This document shows, in pieces, positions 16,997-25,301 of a stretch of DNA of 58,511 bases. A program made the position numbers and the translations under genes. Below the pieces are notes generated by a model, which was not told the DNA's origin, searched no databases, and saw only the letters and a list, made by a program, of their open reading frames with translations. Position 1 is the stretch's first letter. Each line of letters starts with the position of its first letter. This DNA comes from Pseudomonadota bacterium (GTDB lineage Bacteria; Pseudomonadota; Alphaproteobacteria; JACQOE01): positions 1 to 58,511 of the forward strand of contig JACQOE010000001.1 in assembly GCA_016202695.1 (NCBI GenBank). Reading direction: 5' to 3'.

Positions 16997-17910
16997 TTGG
17001 CGCTGTCCGCCTTCGACTCGCCCACCCGGCCGGGATTGTCGGCGCCGGCCGGCTCCGGGGTCGCGGCCCAGAAGCGGGAGTACCACCGGGGCACGCCGGT
17101 CGGCGTCCGTGTGACCAGGCCCTCGGGGCGCCAGAGCACCACGATCACGATCGAGAGCCCGTAGAGGATCAGCCGGAACTCCTTGGCGAAGCGCAGGACC
17201 TCGGGAAGGCCCGTGAGCACGACCGCGGCCAGCACCGGGCCCCACATCGTGTACATCCCGCCGAAGAGCAGGAAGATGATGTAGTTGAGCGAGATGAAGA
17301 AGCCGAGCTCGCCCGGGTTCATGATCAGGATGTAGTGGGCCTGCACGGCCCCGCCCGCGCCCACGATCCCGGCCCCGAGCCCGAACGTCAGAACCCGGGC
17401 GCGGGCGATCGAGACCCCCATCGCCGCCGCCGCCACCGGATCGTCGCGCACCGCGCGGGCGGCAAAACCGAGGCGCGAGCCGTCGAACCGCCAGGCGATG
17501 TAGAGGCTGATCGCGACCAGCACCAGAACCACCTTGAGGTCGGTGTAGAACGGAATCCCGGTGAAGCTGTTGGCGCCGCCGATGTACTCGATGTTGAAGC
17601 AGATGACGAGCACCGCCTCGCCGAAGGCGAGCGTCGTGAGCTTGAGGATGAAGTCGCGCATCTTCAGGGTGACCAGCGCCAGGGAGGCGCCGACGAAGCC
17701 GCTGGCCGCGGCTGCCGCCAGCACCGCGGGGATGAACGGCCAATCGAAGTTGGTGGTCAGCACCGCCGAGACATAGCCGCCGATCCCCGCGATCGCGGCC
17801 GTCGCCATCGAGAGCTGCCCCGACATCGCGGTGATATAAAGGCCGGTGACCAGAACCACGTTGATCAGCGAGATGATGATGACCGGCTCCCAGAAGGCGA
17901 AGGAGATCAT
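16993..17910 (-). CDS. livM: Branched-chain amino acid type ABC transporter permease LivM
   Basis: 305-residue integral membrane permease with the LivM core: GLYITAMSGQLSMATAAIAGIGGY, then several hydrophobic helices, the AARAVRDDPVAAAAMGV EAA-like cytoplasmic loop that contacts the ATPases, and a C-terminal helix ending LWRPEGLVTRTP. Length is normal. It starts 13 bases after livH and its stop overlaps the amidase start. It forms the inner-membrane channel with LivH. The imported substrate is probably an amino acid, amide or ureide rather than necessarily leucine, given the neighbours. Confidence 0.92.
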   Translation of the reverse strand: MISFAFWEPVIIISLINVVLVTGLYITAMSGQLSMATAAIAGIGGYVSAVLTTNFDWPFIPAVLAAAAASGFVGASLALVTLKMRDFILKLTTLAFGEAVLVICFNIEYIGGANSFTGIPFYTDLKVVLVLVAISLYIAWRFDGSRLGFAARAVRDDPVAAAAMGVSIARARVLTFGLGAGIVGAGGAVQAHYILIMNPGELGFFISLNYIIFLLFGGMYTMWGPVLAAVVLTGLPEVLRFAKEFRLILYGLSIVIVVLWRPEGLVTRTPTGVPRWYSRFWAATPEPAGADNPGRVGESKADSAN

Positions 17911-17923
17911 GGCGCCGCCTCCC

Positions 17924-18793
17924 TCACACCGTGTAGGAGCCGAACAGTCCGTTCGGCCGGAAATAAAGGATGACGATCAGAACGAAGAAGGCGACGGCGT
18001 CGCGAAGACTGGAGGAGAAGTAGCCGGTGACCATGGCCTCGACGACGCCGAGCGCGAGCGACACCACCATCACGCCCTCGAAGTAGCGGTTTCCCGCCAC
18101 CAGCATGCAGGTGAACGCCTTGAGCCCGTAGAGGAGCCCGACGAACGCCCATGCGCTGCCGTAGAGGAGGCCCACCGAAACCGCCGCGACGCCGCCCATC
18201 GCCGAGGCGAGGACCACCGAGATCTGGGACACCCGGTTGACGTCGACCCCGAAGGCGCTGGCGAGGTCCGGCCGCTCGGCGATGGCGCGGGTCGCCCGCC
18301 CGTAACGGGTCATCCGCACATAGTAGCTGACGCCGGCGAGAATCAGCACCGAGATCGTGACGTTGACGACCTGCAGCGAAGAGAGCGAGATCGTGCCGGT
18401 CAGCAGCGGAATCTGCGGCAGCGCCTGCGGATAGGCCACGGGGTCCGGGCTCATCAGCGCCGCCATCCCGTTCTGCAGCATGATCGCCACCCCGAGCGTG
18501 CCGAGGAGCGTCATCAGGATGTCCTTGCCGCGCAGCGGCCGCAGCACCGCGCGCTCGAGCGCCAGGCCGACCGCCCCCGCGCCGAGCGCTCCCGCGGCCA
18601 CCACCACCAGGAAATTGTCGGAGATGTGCACGCCGGCGAGCAGCCCCGCGAACATCCCGGTCATGAAGATGTCGGGATGCGCGAAATTGATCACCCGGAG
18701 CACCGTGAACACCAGCGCGAATCCCAGCGCCACCACGGCGTAGGTGCTGCCGATGATCAGGCCGTTGAGGAGTTGCTGTAGGAACAGGTCCAT
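17924..18793 (-). CDS. livH: Branched-chain amino acid type ABC transporter permease LivH
   Basis: 289-residue inner-membrane permease. The N-terminus QQLLNGLIIGSTYAVVALG and the RVINFAHPDIFM segment are standard for LivH, as are the cytoplasmic loop RATRAIAERPDLASAFGVDV and the C-terminal LYFRPNGLFG. ATG at 18793 is the only start giving this family N-terminus. It lies 44 bases after livF and 13 before livM. It partners LivM in the translocation pore. Confidence 0.93.
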   Translation of the reverse strand: MDLFLQQLLNGLIIGSTYAVVALGFALVFTVLRVINFAHPDIFMTGMFAGLLAGVHISDNFLVVVAAGALGAGAVGLALERAVLRPLRGKDILMTLLGTLGVAIMLQNGMAALMSPDPVAYPQALPQIPLLTGTISLSSLQVVNVTISVLILAGVSYYVRMTRYGRATRAIAERPDLASAFGVDVNRVSQISVVLASAMGGVAAVSVGLLYGSAWAFVGLLYGLKAFTCMLVAGNRYFEGVMVVSLALGVVEAMVTGYFSSSLRDAVAFFVLIVILYFRPNGLFGSYTV

Positions 18794-18837
18794 GGCTCCG
18801 CCTGTGCAAAAATTCGGCGCGGGTTCGAGCTCGGCGC

Positions 18838-19557
18838 TCAGGCCCGCCCGCCGAGGAAGATCTCCCGCACGCTCTCCTTGGCCGCGATCTCGGCCGCCCG
18901 TCCGCTCTCGACCATCCGCCCGACCTCGAGCAGGTAGGCCCAGTCGGCCACCTTCAGCGCCTGGCGCGCGTTCTGCTCGACCATCAGGATGCTGATCCCC
19001 ATGCGGTTGATCTCCTTGACCAGGGCGAACACGTCGCGCACCACCATCGGCGCCAGCCCGAGCGAGGGCTCGTCCATGAGGATGAGCTTCGGCCGCGAGA
19101 CCAGCGCCCGGGCGATCGCCACCATCTGCTGCTCGCCGCCGCTCAACGACCCCGCCACCTGGAAGCGGCGCTCGCGCAGCCGGGGGAAGCGCTCGAACAT
19201 GGCCTCGATCCGCTCCATCACCGCCGCCTCGTCGGGCTCGGAAAAGGCCCCCATCTTGAGGTTGTCGAGCACCGTCAGCGTGCCCCAAAGCTGGCGGCCC
19301 TCGGGAACCCAGCTGATCCCGCCCTGGTGGATGCGGTGCGGCGGCAGCCGCGTGAGCTCCTGATCCCGGAAGCGGATGGAGCCCTTGAGCGGCTTCACCA
19401 GCCCCAGAATCGCCTTGATGATCGTGGTCTTGCCGGCGCCGTTGGAGCCGAGGATGACCCGCACCTCGCCCTCGCGGACGTCGAGATCGACGCCGGACAC
19501 GGCCGGAACCGCCTTGTAGGAGACGTGGAGGCCGGAGATCGACAGCAGGGCGCTCAT
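18838..19557 (-). CDS. livF: Branched-chain amino acid type ABC transporter ATPase LivF
   Basis: 239-residue ABC ATPase with Walker A GSNGAGKTT, the signature LSGGEQQ, Walker B LILMDEPSLGL and an H-loop region with MVEQNARQAL, all in order. It energises LivHM at the cytoplasmic face as a heterodimer with LivG. Its ATG overlaps the livG stop by ATGA, indicating translational coupling. Length is normal for LivF. Confidence 0.94.
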   Translation of the reverse strand: MSALLSISGLHVSYKAVPAVSGVDLDVREGEVRVILGSNGAGKTTIIKAILGLVKPLKGSIRFRDQELTRLPPHRIHQGGISWVPEGRQLWGTLTVLDNLKMGAFSEPDEAAVMERIEAMFERFPRLRERRFQVAGSLSGGEQQMVAIARALVSRPKLILMDEPSLGLAPMVVRDVFALVKEINRMGISILMVEQNARQALKVADWAYLLEVGRMVESGRAAEIAAKESVREIFLGGRA

Positions 19558-20303
19558 TCCTCGGCCCCCAGATAGGCCTCGATCACCCGCGGATCGCGCT
19601 GGATCTCGGCCGGAGGCCCCTCGGCGATCCGCTCGCCGAAATTGAGCACGACGATGTTGTCGGAAACCGACATCACCACGTTCATGTTGTGCTCGATCAG
19701 GAGCAGCGTGACGTTGGTGTCGGTGAGCTTGCCCATCAGCTCGACCACGGCGTGGGCCTCCTGCGCGATCATCCCCGCCGTCGGCTCGTCCAGGATCAGG
19801 AGCTTCGGCTCGGTGGCGAGCGCCCGCGCGATCTCCACCCGGCGCTGATCGCCGTAGGGCAGCTCGTTCGGCATCCTGAGCCGGTTGCGGTAGACGCCGA
19901 CCCAGTCGAGCAGCCGCTCGACCTCTTCGAGCGCCTCGCGCCGCTCGCGGCCGTCGCGCCAGACGAGCGCGTCGAGCAAGCCCGAGCGCCTCCGGCAGGT
20001 GCGGCCGACGAGGACGTTCTCGATCACGTTGAGGTGCGGGAAGAGACGGACGTTCTGGAAGGTGCGGCCGATGCCCCGGGCGGCGAGGCGATGCGGCGCC
20101 CAGCCCGTCACCTCGGTCCCCTCGAACAGGATCCGCCCCGTGTCGGGCGTGTAGATCCCCGAGATCACGTTGAACAGCGTCGTCTTGCCGGCGCCGTTCG
20201 GCCCGACAAGGGAGACGATCTTGCCCTGTGGAACCTCGAAGGTGACGGACGAAACCGCGACGAGACCGCCGAAGGTCTTGGTGACGTTCTCCACCTGCAG
20301 CAT
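19554..20303 (-). CDS. livG: Branched-chain amino acid type ABC transporter ATPase LivG
   Basis: 249-residue ABC ATPase. Walker A is GPNGAGKTTLFN and Walker B is LLILDEPTAGM; the C-terminal HNMNVVMSVSDNIVVLNFG is typical of LivG. The signature motif reads LPYGDQRRVEIA, the relaxed form often seen in LivG. It is separated from livK by 272 bases containing a strong hairpin and overlaps livF by four bases. Cytoplasmic. Confidence 0.94.
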   Translation of the reverse strand: MLQVENVTKTFGGLVAVSSVTFEVPQGKIVSLVGPNGAGKTTLFNVISGIYTPDTGRILFEGTEVTGWAPHRLAARGIGRTFQNVRLFPHLNVIENVLVGRTCRRRSGLLDALVWRDGRERREALEEVERLLDWVGVYRNRLRMPNELPYGDQRRVEIARALATEPKLLILDEPTAGMIAQEAHAVVELMGKLTDTNVTLLLIEHNMNVVMSVSDNIVVLNFGERIAEGPPAEIQRDPRVIEAYLGAEE

Positions 20304-20509
20304 CGGGACCGTCTCTCAGAGGGTGCGTTTATGACCGCCGCCGGCCGGGCGGGCGGCGGGCCAAGCGCCCGGCCGCGGCGCCGCCCCGTGTGGCATCCGA
20401 TACCCGCCGGGGCCCGGAATCGCGGTTCCCCCCGCCCCCGGGGCTGTCCCGGCGGACATCCCCCCACCCCCGCCGCGAGCGACCGAGCAAGGGGCTTCGC
20501 CGACCGGCC

Positions 20510-20541
20510 CCCGATCCGCCCCCTCCGGGGAGCGGATCGGG
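20510..20541 (-). promoter_or_regulatory. Perfect 10-bp stem-loop between livK and livG
   Basis: CCCGATCCGC (20510-20519) is exactly complementary to GCGGATCGGG (20532-20541), with a 12-base GC-rich loop. On the coding strand it follows the livK stop by 34 bases and has no T-run after it. It therefore looks like a processing or partial attenuation hairpin that would keep binding-protein mRNA above transporter mRNA, rather than a full terminator. The rest of the 272-base gap shows no gene. Confidence 0.55.
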
Positions 20542-20575
20542 AACCTCCGGTATCGAACTCGAGCCTCGGCCGGCC

Positions 20576-21793
20576 TCACCCGGCGACCGCTTTCGCCTGG
20601 CCGCGACCGGTCACCTGCAGCACCACCACCGCCGGCGTGAGATTGTCGCCGTGGGGCGGATTCTTGAAGGTGACCTTCGTGCCGATCGGGGTGGTGAAGG
20701 CGAGGTTCGCGAGCGCCTCCTGGATCTTGTTGCGGTCGGTGCCGTTGGTGCGCTTGATGCACTCGACCACGGTCCAGACCGAGTTGTAGCCGTAGGTGGA
20801 GAACTCGGTGGCCTCGAGCTTGAAGGCCTTGTTGTATTCCGTCTCCCACTCCTTGAGCTTGCCGGTCGCGGTCGAGAAATCGAGCGCGGCCCAGGTGTAG
20901 CCGCCCTGCACCTTGCCGCCGGTGCCGTCCCAGTAGACCGGATCGCGGAACGACCCGTAGCCGGTGATCAACGGCTGATCGAGGCCGCCGGTGCGGACCT
21001 GCGACACCACCTTGACGCCGTCGCCGGTCGCGGCGGCGATGTAGATGGCGTCGGGCTTGCCGCCCTTGACCTTGGCGATCTGGGGCGAGAAGTCCTGATC
21101 GCCGGCGCGGAACGCCTCGAAGGCGACCACCTCGTAGCCGAGCTCGCCGGCGATGTCGCGGGCGATGCGGGCGTCGCCCGACTGCGCGTCCTGGGTCTGG
21201 TCGTACATGATGCCGAGGCGCTTGATGCCTGCCACCTTGACCACGACCTTGAGCATCGCCGGCACGGCGGTCGCGGCCACCGTGTTCACGCGATAGGCCC
21301 ACGGGTTCCACTGCTTGACCGGGGCCCCGGACCCGTTGCCGATCAGCGGCAGCTTGAGCTGGCCGGCGACCGGGATGACGGGCAGGAAGCCGACCGAGTT
21401 GGTCGGCCCCAGCGAGGCCACGATCTGCGGATCGATCGCGTGCTGGCGGAAGAGGGTCGCGGCCTGCTTCGGATCGTTGACCATGTCGTCTTCGGTCATC
21501 GCCAGCGTGTACTTGTTGCCCTTCTGGTCGGCGAAACCGCCGGCATCGTTGATGTGCTTGACGGCCAGCAGCGCACCGTCGCGCCCGCGGATGCCGTAGG
21601 CCGCCGAGGGTCCGGTCAGCGGCTGGGTGTGGCCGAGCTTCACCACCGTCGCCGCCTGCGCCCGGCCGATGATCGCCGGCGCGAACAAGGTGCCGGCCGC
21701 GCCCGCGGCGGCCATGGACACGAACGTCCGCCGGCTCACGCCCCGGCCGGCGTTCTCGCGATTCACCACTCTCTCTTTGCCACGCCCTGACAT
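20576..21793 (-). CDS. livK: Liv-type periplasmic substrate-binding protein with Tat signal
   Basis: 405-residue type I periplasmic binding protein (Leu/Ile/Val-binding superfamily). A long N-region is followed by a twin-arginine motif SRRTFV (residues 20-25), a hydrophobic stretch and a cleavage region near GRAQA, so export by Tat is likely. The mature part begins VVKLGHTQPLTGP and has the family GIRGRDGALLAVKHIN segment. ATG at 21793 has GGGAGG six bases upstream. It precedes livGFHM and follows the hydantoinase gene by 204 bases. It captures the substrate in the periplasm; gene context suggests an amide or ureide, but this is inference. Confidence 0.92.
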   Translation of the reverse strand: MSGRGKERVVNRENAGRGVSRRTFVSMAAAGAAGTLFAPAIIGRAQAATVVKLGHTQPLTGPSAAYGIRGRDGALLAVKHINDAGGFADQKGNKYTLAMTEDDMVNDPKQAATLFRQHAIDPQIVASLGPTNSVGFLPVIPVAGQLKLPLIGNGSGAPVKQWNPWAYRVNTVAATAVPAMLKVVVKVAGIKRLGIMYDQTQDAQSGDARIARDIAGELGYEVVAFEAFRAGDQDFSPQIAKVKGGKPDAIYIAAATGDGVKVVSQVRTGGLDQPLITGYGSFRDPVYWDGTGGKVQGGYTWAALDFSTATGKLKEWETEYNKAFKLEATEFSTYGYNSVWTVVECIKRTNGTDRNKIQEALANLAFTTPIGTKVTFKNPPHGDNLTPAVVVLQVTGRGQAKAVAG

Positions 21794-21955
21794 CACAAAC
21801 CTCCCGTCATGTGTTTGATGGCGGTGCCGCCGCCGTGTCTCCCTGTCGTTCCGGAGCATCCATGCGCCCGGATTATCGATTGTCCGCCTGCGACCGTCTT
21901 TCCCTCCCCAGGCCGGGCGGCGGCCGTCCGATCCAGAAAAGCCATACGTTCCCCG

Positions 21956-21985
21956 AAGGTAGAGCCCCTCCCCTCGGCAAGTCAA
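21956..21985 (-). promoter_or_regulatory. Candidate promoter upstream of livK
   Basis: On the minus strand TTGACT (complement of 21980-21985) is followed after 18 bases by TACCTT (complement of 21956-21961), pointing toward livK. The 204-base gap is the largest before livK, so an internal promoter is plausible. The -10 match is weak. Confidence 0.3.
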
Positions 21986-21997
21986 CGGTGCGGGGCA

Positions 21998-23452
21998 TCA
22001 CGGCCCGGCAGCCGGATCGAATCGAGCGGGCGCCCCGCCCGCCCTTCGGGCGACCTCGGGCGGTTCGCAGGCGAGGAAGTTTCCGCGGCCGGCGCGGCCG
22101 ACGAACGCGAAGTCGCGGCAGACGACCTCGCCGCGGCAGATCGTGACCACGGGCCAGCCGCGGACCCGCATCCCCTCGTAGGGGGTGTAGTCCATGCCGT
22201 CGTGCAGCAGGCCGACCGAGATCGTCACCTCGCGCTCGGGATCCCAGATCGCGATATCGGCGTCGGCCCCGACCGCGATCGTGCCCTTGCGCGGATAGAG
22301 GCCGTAGAGCTTCGCCGCGTTGGTGGCGCTGAGCGCGACGAAGGTGTTGAGGCTGATGCGGCCCTCCCGCACCCCGCCCGAGAAGAGCAGCGGCAGGCGC
22401 GCCTCGATTCCCGGTATCCCGTTGGTGATGCGGTTGAACGGGGCGTTGGCGCCCTGCGCGAGCTTGCCCCTGGGGTCGTCGAATCGAAACGCGGCGTGAT
22501 CCGAGGAGACCAGATGGAAGGTGCCGGCCGCGAGCGCGGCCCACAGCGCCCGCTGGTTTTCCGGGCTTCCGGGCGCCGGGGCGCAGACGCACTTCGCTCC
22601 CTCCATCCCCGGCTTGTCGAGGTCCTTCTCGCTGAGGAAGAGGTACTGCGGGCAGGTCTCGGCGAAGACGGGAAGGCGCCGCCCCCGCGCCCAGCGGACC
22701 TGCTCGGCCGCCTCGCCGCTGGCGACGTGGACGATCAGCACCGGAACGCCGGCGATCTCGGCCAGGGTGATCGCGCGGTGGGTCGCCTCGCGCTCCGCCG
22801 GCGGCGGGTGGGCGGCGCCCTTGAACTTCGGCGCCGTGAGGCCCTTCCCCAGCAGCCGGTCGGTGAGCCACTTGATGCAGTCGCCGTTCTCGGCGTGGAC
22901 CATGACGATGGCGCCCTCGCGCCGCGCGCAGGCGAGCACGTCGAGCGCCTGGCGGTCGGAAATCCTGAGCGCGTCGTAGGTGAGGTAGATCTTGATCGAG
23001 GTATAGCCGTCGCGGATGAGCGCCGGCAGCTCCTGCCCGAGCACGGTCTCGCTCGGGTCGGCGACGATCAGGTGGAAGGCGTAGTCGATCGCCGCCTTCC
23101 CCTCGGCGCGGCGGTGATACTCCCGCACCGCCTCGCGGAGCGACGCCCCCTTGATCTGGCGGACGAAGGGCATGACGGTGGTGTTTCCCCCGCAGGCGGC
23201 CGAGACGGTGCCGGAGAGGAAGTCGTTGGCGGGCCTCGCGCCGGTCTCGGGCGAGGGCTGGTCGAGGTGGACGTGGCTGTCGATGCCGCCGGGGAGCACC
23301 AGCTTGCCGCCGGCGTCGATCTCCGACTCTCCCCGGGCGAGCGCCTCGCCGAGGACGACGATCCGCCCGTCCTTGACGCCGACGTCGCAGCGGCCGGTGT
23401 CGGCCGCCGTCACCACCGTTCCGTTGCGGATCACCAAGTCCAGATCGGCCAT
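21998..23452 (-). CDS. D-hydantoinase / dihydropyrimidinase
   Basis: 484-residue cyclic amidohydrolase with the complete binuclear metal site pattern: DSHVH (H60, H62), TSIKIYLTYD with the carboxylated lysine, VHAENGD, LIVHVASGEA and VSSDHAAF. It is close to bacterial D-hydantoinases and phenylhydantoinases, which open hydantoin rings to N-carbamoyl amino acids. It lies 45 bases after hyuB and upstream of the Liv transporter in the same minus-strand array. No separate N-carbamoylase of the classical type is in this array; the nitrilase-fold protein at 54934 is too distant to assign. Confidence 0.93.
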   Translation of the reverse strand: MADLDLVIRNGTVVTAADTGRCDVGVKDGRIVVLGEALARGESEIDAGGKLVLPGGIDSHVHLDQPSPETGARPANDFLSGTVSAACGGNTTVMPFVRQIKGASLREAVREYHRRAEGKAAIDYAFHLIVADPSETVLGQELPALIRDGYTSIKIYLTYDALRISDRQALDVLACARREGAIVMVHAENGDCIKWLTDRLLGKGLTAPKFKGAAHPPPAEREATHRAITLAEIAGVPVLIVHVASGEAAEQVRWARGRRLPVFAETCPQYLFLSEKDLDKPGMEGAKCVCAPAPGSPENQRALWAALAAGTFHLVSSDHAAFRFDDPRGKLAQGANAPFNRITNGIPGIEARLPLLFSGGVREGRISLNTFVALSATNAAKLYGLYPRKGTIAVGADADIAIWDPEREVTISVGLLHDGMDYTPYEGMRVRGWPVVTICRGEVVCRDFAFVGRAGRGNFLACEPPEVARRAGGAPARFDPAAGP

Positions 23453-23497
23453 CGCGCCCGTCCCTCGCCCTTTGCCGCCCGAGCCCGGCGGCGACGT

Positions 23498-25300
23498 TCA
23501 GTCGACCGCCTCGCCCTCGGCCGTCTCGCGCGTCCCGCCGCGGTCGAACAGCCAGCGCACCGGCCCCCGCGCCGCCCCGAGGCGCCGGCGGCGCCGGTCG
23601 GTCGCCCCGATGTCGACGCGGCGCGCGGCACGGTCGATGACCACCCCGTAGACCTCCGCCGCCGCCGCGGCCGAGACCTTGCCGTCGAGCACGTCGCCGA
23701 GCACCCGCGCCGGGTCGCGCTCCAAGGCATCCCCGTACCCGCCGCCGCCGCCGGTGAACACGTGCAGCGCGTCGCCCGCGGCGAGCGTGAATCCCCGCTT
23801 CGAGCGCACCGCCTCGCGCGCGCCCGTGGCGCGCACGATCTCGGTCCGCCAGCGCGTGCCGGCCAGGCCGCCCCGGAACCCCCAGGGGCTCACCAGATGG
23901 CGCTCGGAGCGATACGAGCAGACGATCTCGCCCCGGGTCGCCTGCAAGGCCCGCTCGACGCCGGTGCCGCCGCGCCAGCGTCCGGCCCCGCCGCCGTCGG
24001 GACGGAGCCGATACCAGAGGACGCGCAGCGGATACCCCATCTCCACGGCTTCGGTCGGGATGTTCATGCAGTTCGAAACGTCCGAGTCGACGGCCTCGAT
24101 GCCGTCCTTGGCCGGGCGCCCGCCGCCGCCGCCGGCGACGATGTCGGTGAGGCCGAAGCGCTCGCCGGTCGCCGGGTCGACGCCGCCGAAGGAGACGCAG
24201 CTGATCGAGCCCGACGGCGCGCCCGTCACCCGCTCCGGCACCGCCTTGGCGAGGGCGCCCAGCACCACGTCGGCGGCGCGCTTGAGCGTGTGCGCGCGGA
24301 TCGCGACCGGGGCCGGCGGATGCGGGTTGAGGAGGCAGCCCTTGGGGATGACCACCTTCACCGGCCGGTAGCAGCCGTGGTTGTTGGGCAGCCCGGGGTC
24401 GGTGACGCAGCGGATCGCGAAATAGGCCGACCCCGCCCCGCCCGACCAGGGGGCGTTGATCGGCCCCTTCACCTGCGGGCCGGTGCCGGTGAAGTCCACC
24501 ACCACGTCGGAGCCGGCGACGGTGACGGTCGCGGTGATCGGCACGCGGGCGTCGAGGTCGATCCCGTCGTTGTCCATGTAGTCGGTGAAGCGGTAGGTGC
24601 CGTCGGGAATCTCGGCGATGCGCCGGCGGGTCAAGTCCTCGGCATAGTCGAGCAGGTGGTCCATGTAGGCGAGCACGACGTCCCTGCCGTAGGACTCCAC
24701 CACCTCGAGGAGCCGGTTGCGGCCCACCGTCGCCGCCGCCACCTGGGCGCCGAGGTCGCCCATCACCACGTGGGGGATGCGGACGTTGCGGCGGATGATG
24801 GCGAGAAGCGTGTCGTTCGGCCGGCCCCGGTCGTAGAGCCTGAGCGGGGGCACGATCAGCCCCTCCTGGAAGATCTCGGTCGAGTCGGTCGGCATGCTAC
24901 CCGGCACCTTGCCGCCGAAGTCCTCCTGGTGGGCGAGGCAGACGCTGAGCCCGACCACCGCGCCGCCGGCGATCGCCGGCACGGCGATGATGAGGTCGGG
25001 GAGATGCGTGCCGCCGTCGTGCGGGTCGTTCATGGTGTAGACGTCGCCCTCCGCCATCTCCCCGGGGGGAAAGGCCCGCAGGAGCCGGGCGACGGCCGGG
25101 ATGAAGGCCGCCATGTGCTGGGGGAGCGCGACCGACTGGGCGATGATCTCGCCGCGGGTGTTGAAGAGCGCGGCCGAGCAGTCCTCGCCCTCCTTGAGGA
25201 TCACCGAGTAGGAGCTGTGGAGCATCGTCGCCTGGATCTCGGCGGCGATGCTGTCGAAGCGGTTGCGCAGGACCTCGAGGGTGACCGGATCGACGGCCAT
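23498..25300 (-). CDS. hyuB: Hydantoinase B / N-methylhydantoinase B subunit
   Basis: 600-residue complete HyuB-type subunit. It starts MAVDPVTLEVLRNRFDSIA, the standard family N-terminus, and includes SVILKEGEDCSAALF, MNDPHDGGTHLPD, the EGLIVPPLRLYDRG segment, LPNNHGCYRPV and GGGGYGDALERDP. The start is one base after the hyuA stop, so the subunits are translationally coupled. With HyuA it would open hydantoins, N-methylhydantoin or 5-oxoproline with ATP. It lies between hyuA and the metal-dependent hydantoinase. Known relatives give the reaction class but not the substrate. Confidence 0.93.
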   Translation of the reverse strand: MAVDPVTLEVLRNRFDSIAAEIQATMLHSSYSVILKEGEDCSAALFNTRGEIIAQSVALPQHMAAFIPAVARLLRAFPPGEMAEGDVYTMNDPHDGGTHLPDLIIAVPAIAGGAVVGLSVCLAHQEDFGGKVPGSMPTDSTEIFQEGLIVPPLRLYDRGRPNDTLLAIIRRNVRIPHVVMGDLGAQVAAATVGRNRLLEVVESYGRDVVLAYMDHLLDYAEDLTRRRIAEIPDGTYRFTDYMDNDGIDLDARVPITATVTVAGSDVVVDFTGTGPQVKGPINAPWSGGAGSAYFAIRCVTDPGLPNNHGCYRPVKVVIPKGCLLNPHPPAPVAIRAHTLKRAADVVLGALAKAVPERVTGAPSGSISCVSFGGVDPATGERFGLTDIVAGGGGGRPAKDGIEAVDSDVSNCMNIPTEAVEMGYPLRVLWYRLRPDGGGAGRWRGGTGVERALQATRGEIVCSYRSERHLVSPWGFRGGLAGTRWRTEIVRATGAREAVRSKRGFTLAAGDALHVFTGGGGGYGDALERDPARVLGDVLDGKVSAAAAAEVYGVVIDRAARRVDIGATDRRRRRLGAARGPVRWLFDRGGTRETAEGEAVD

Positions 25301-25301
25301 C

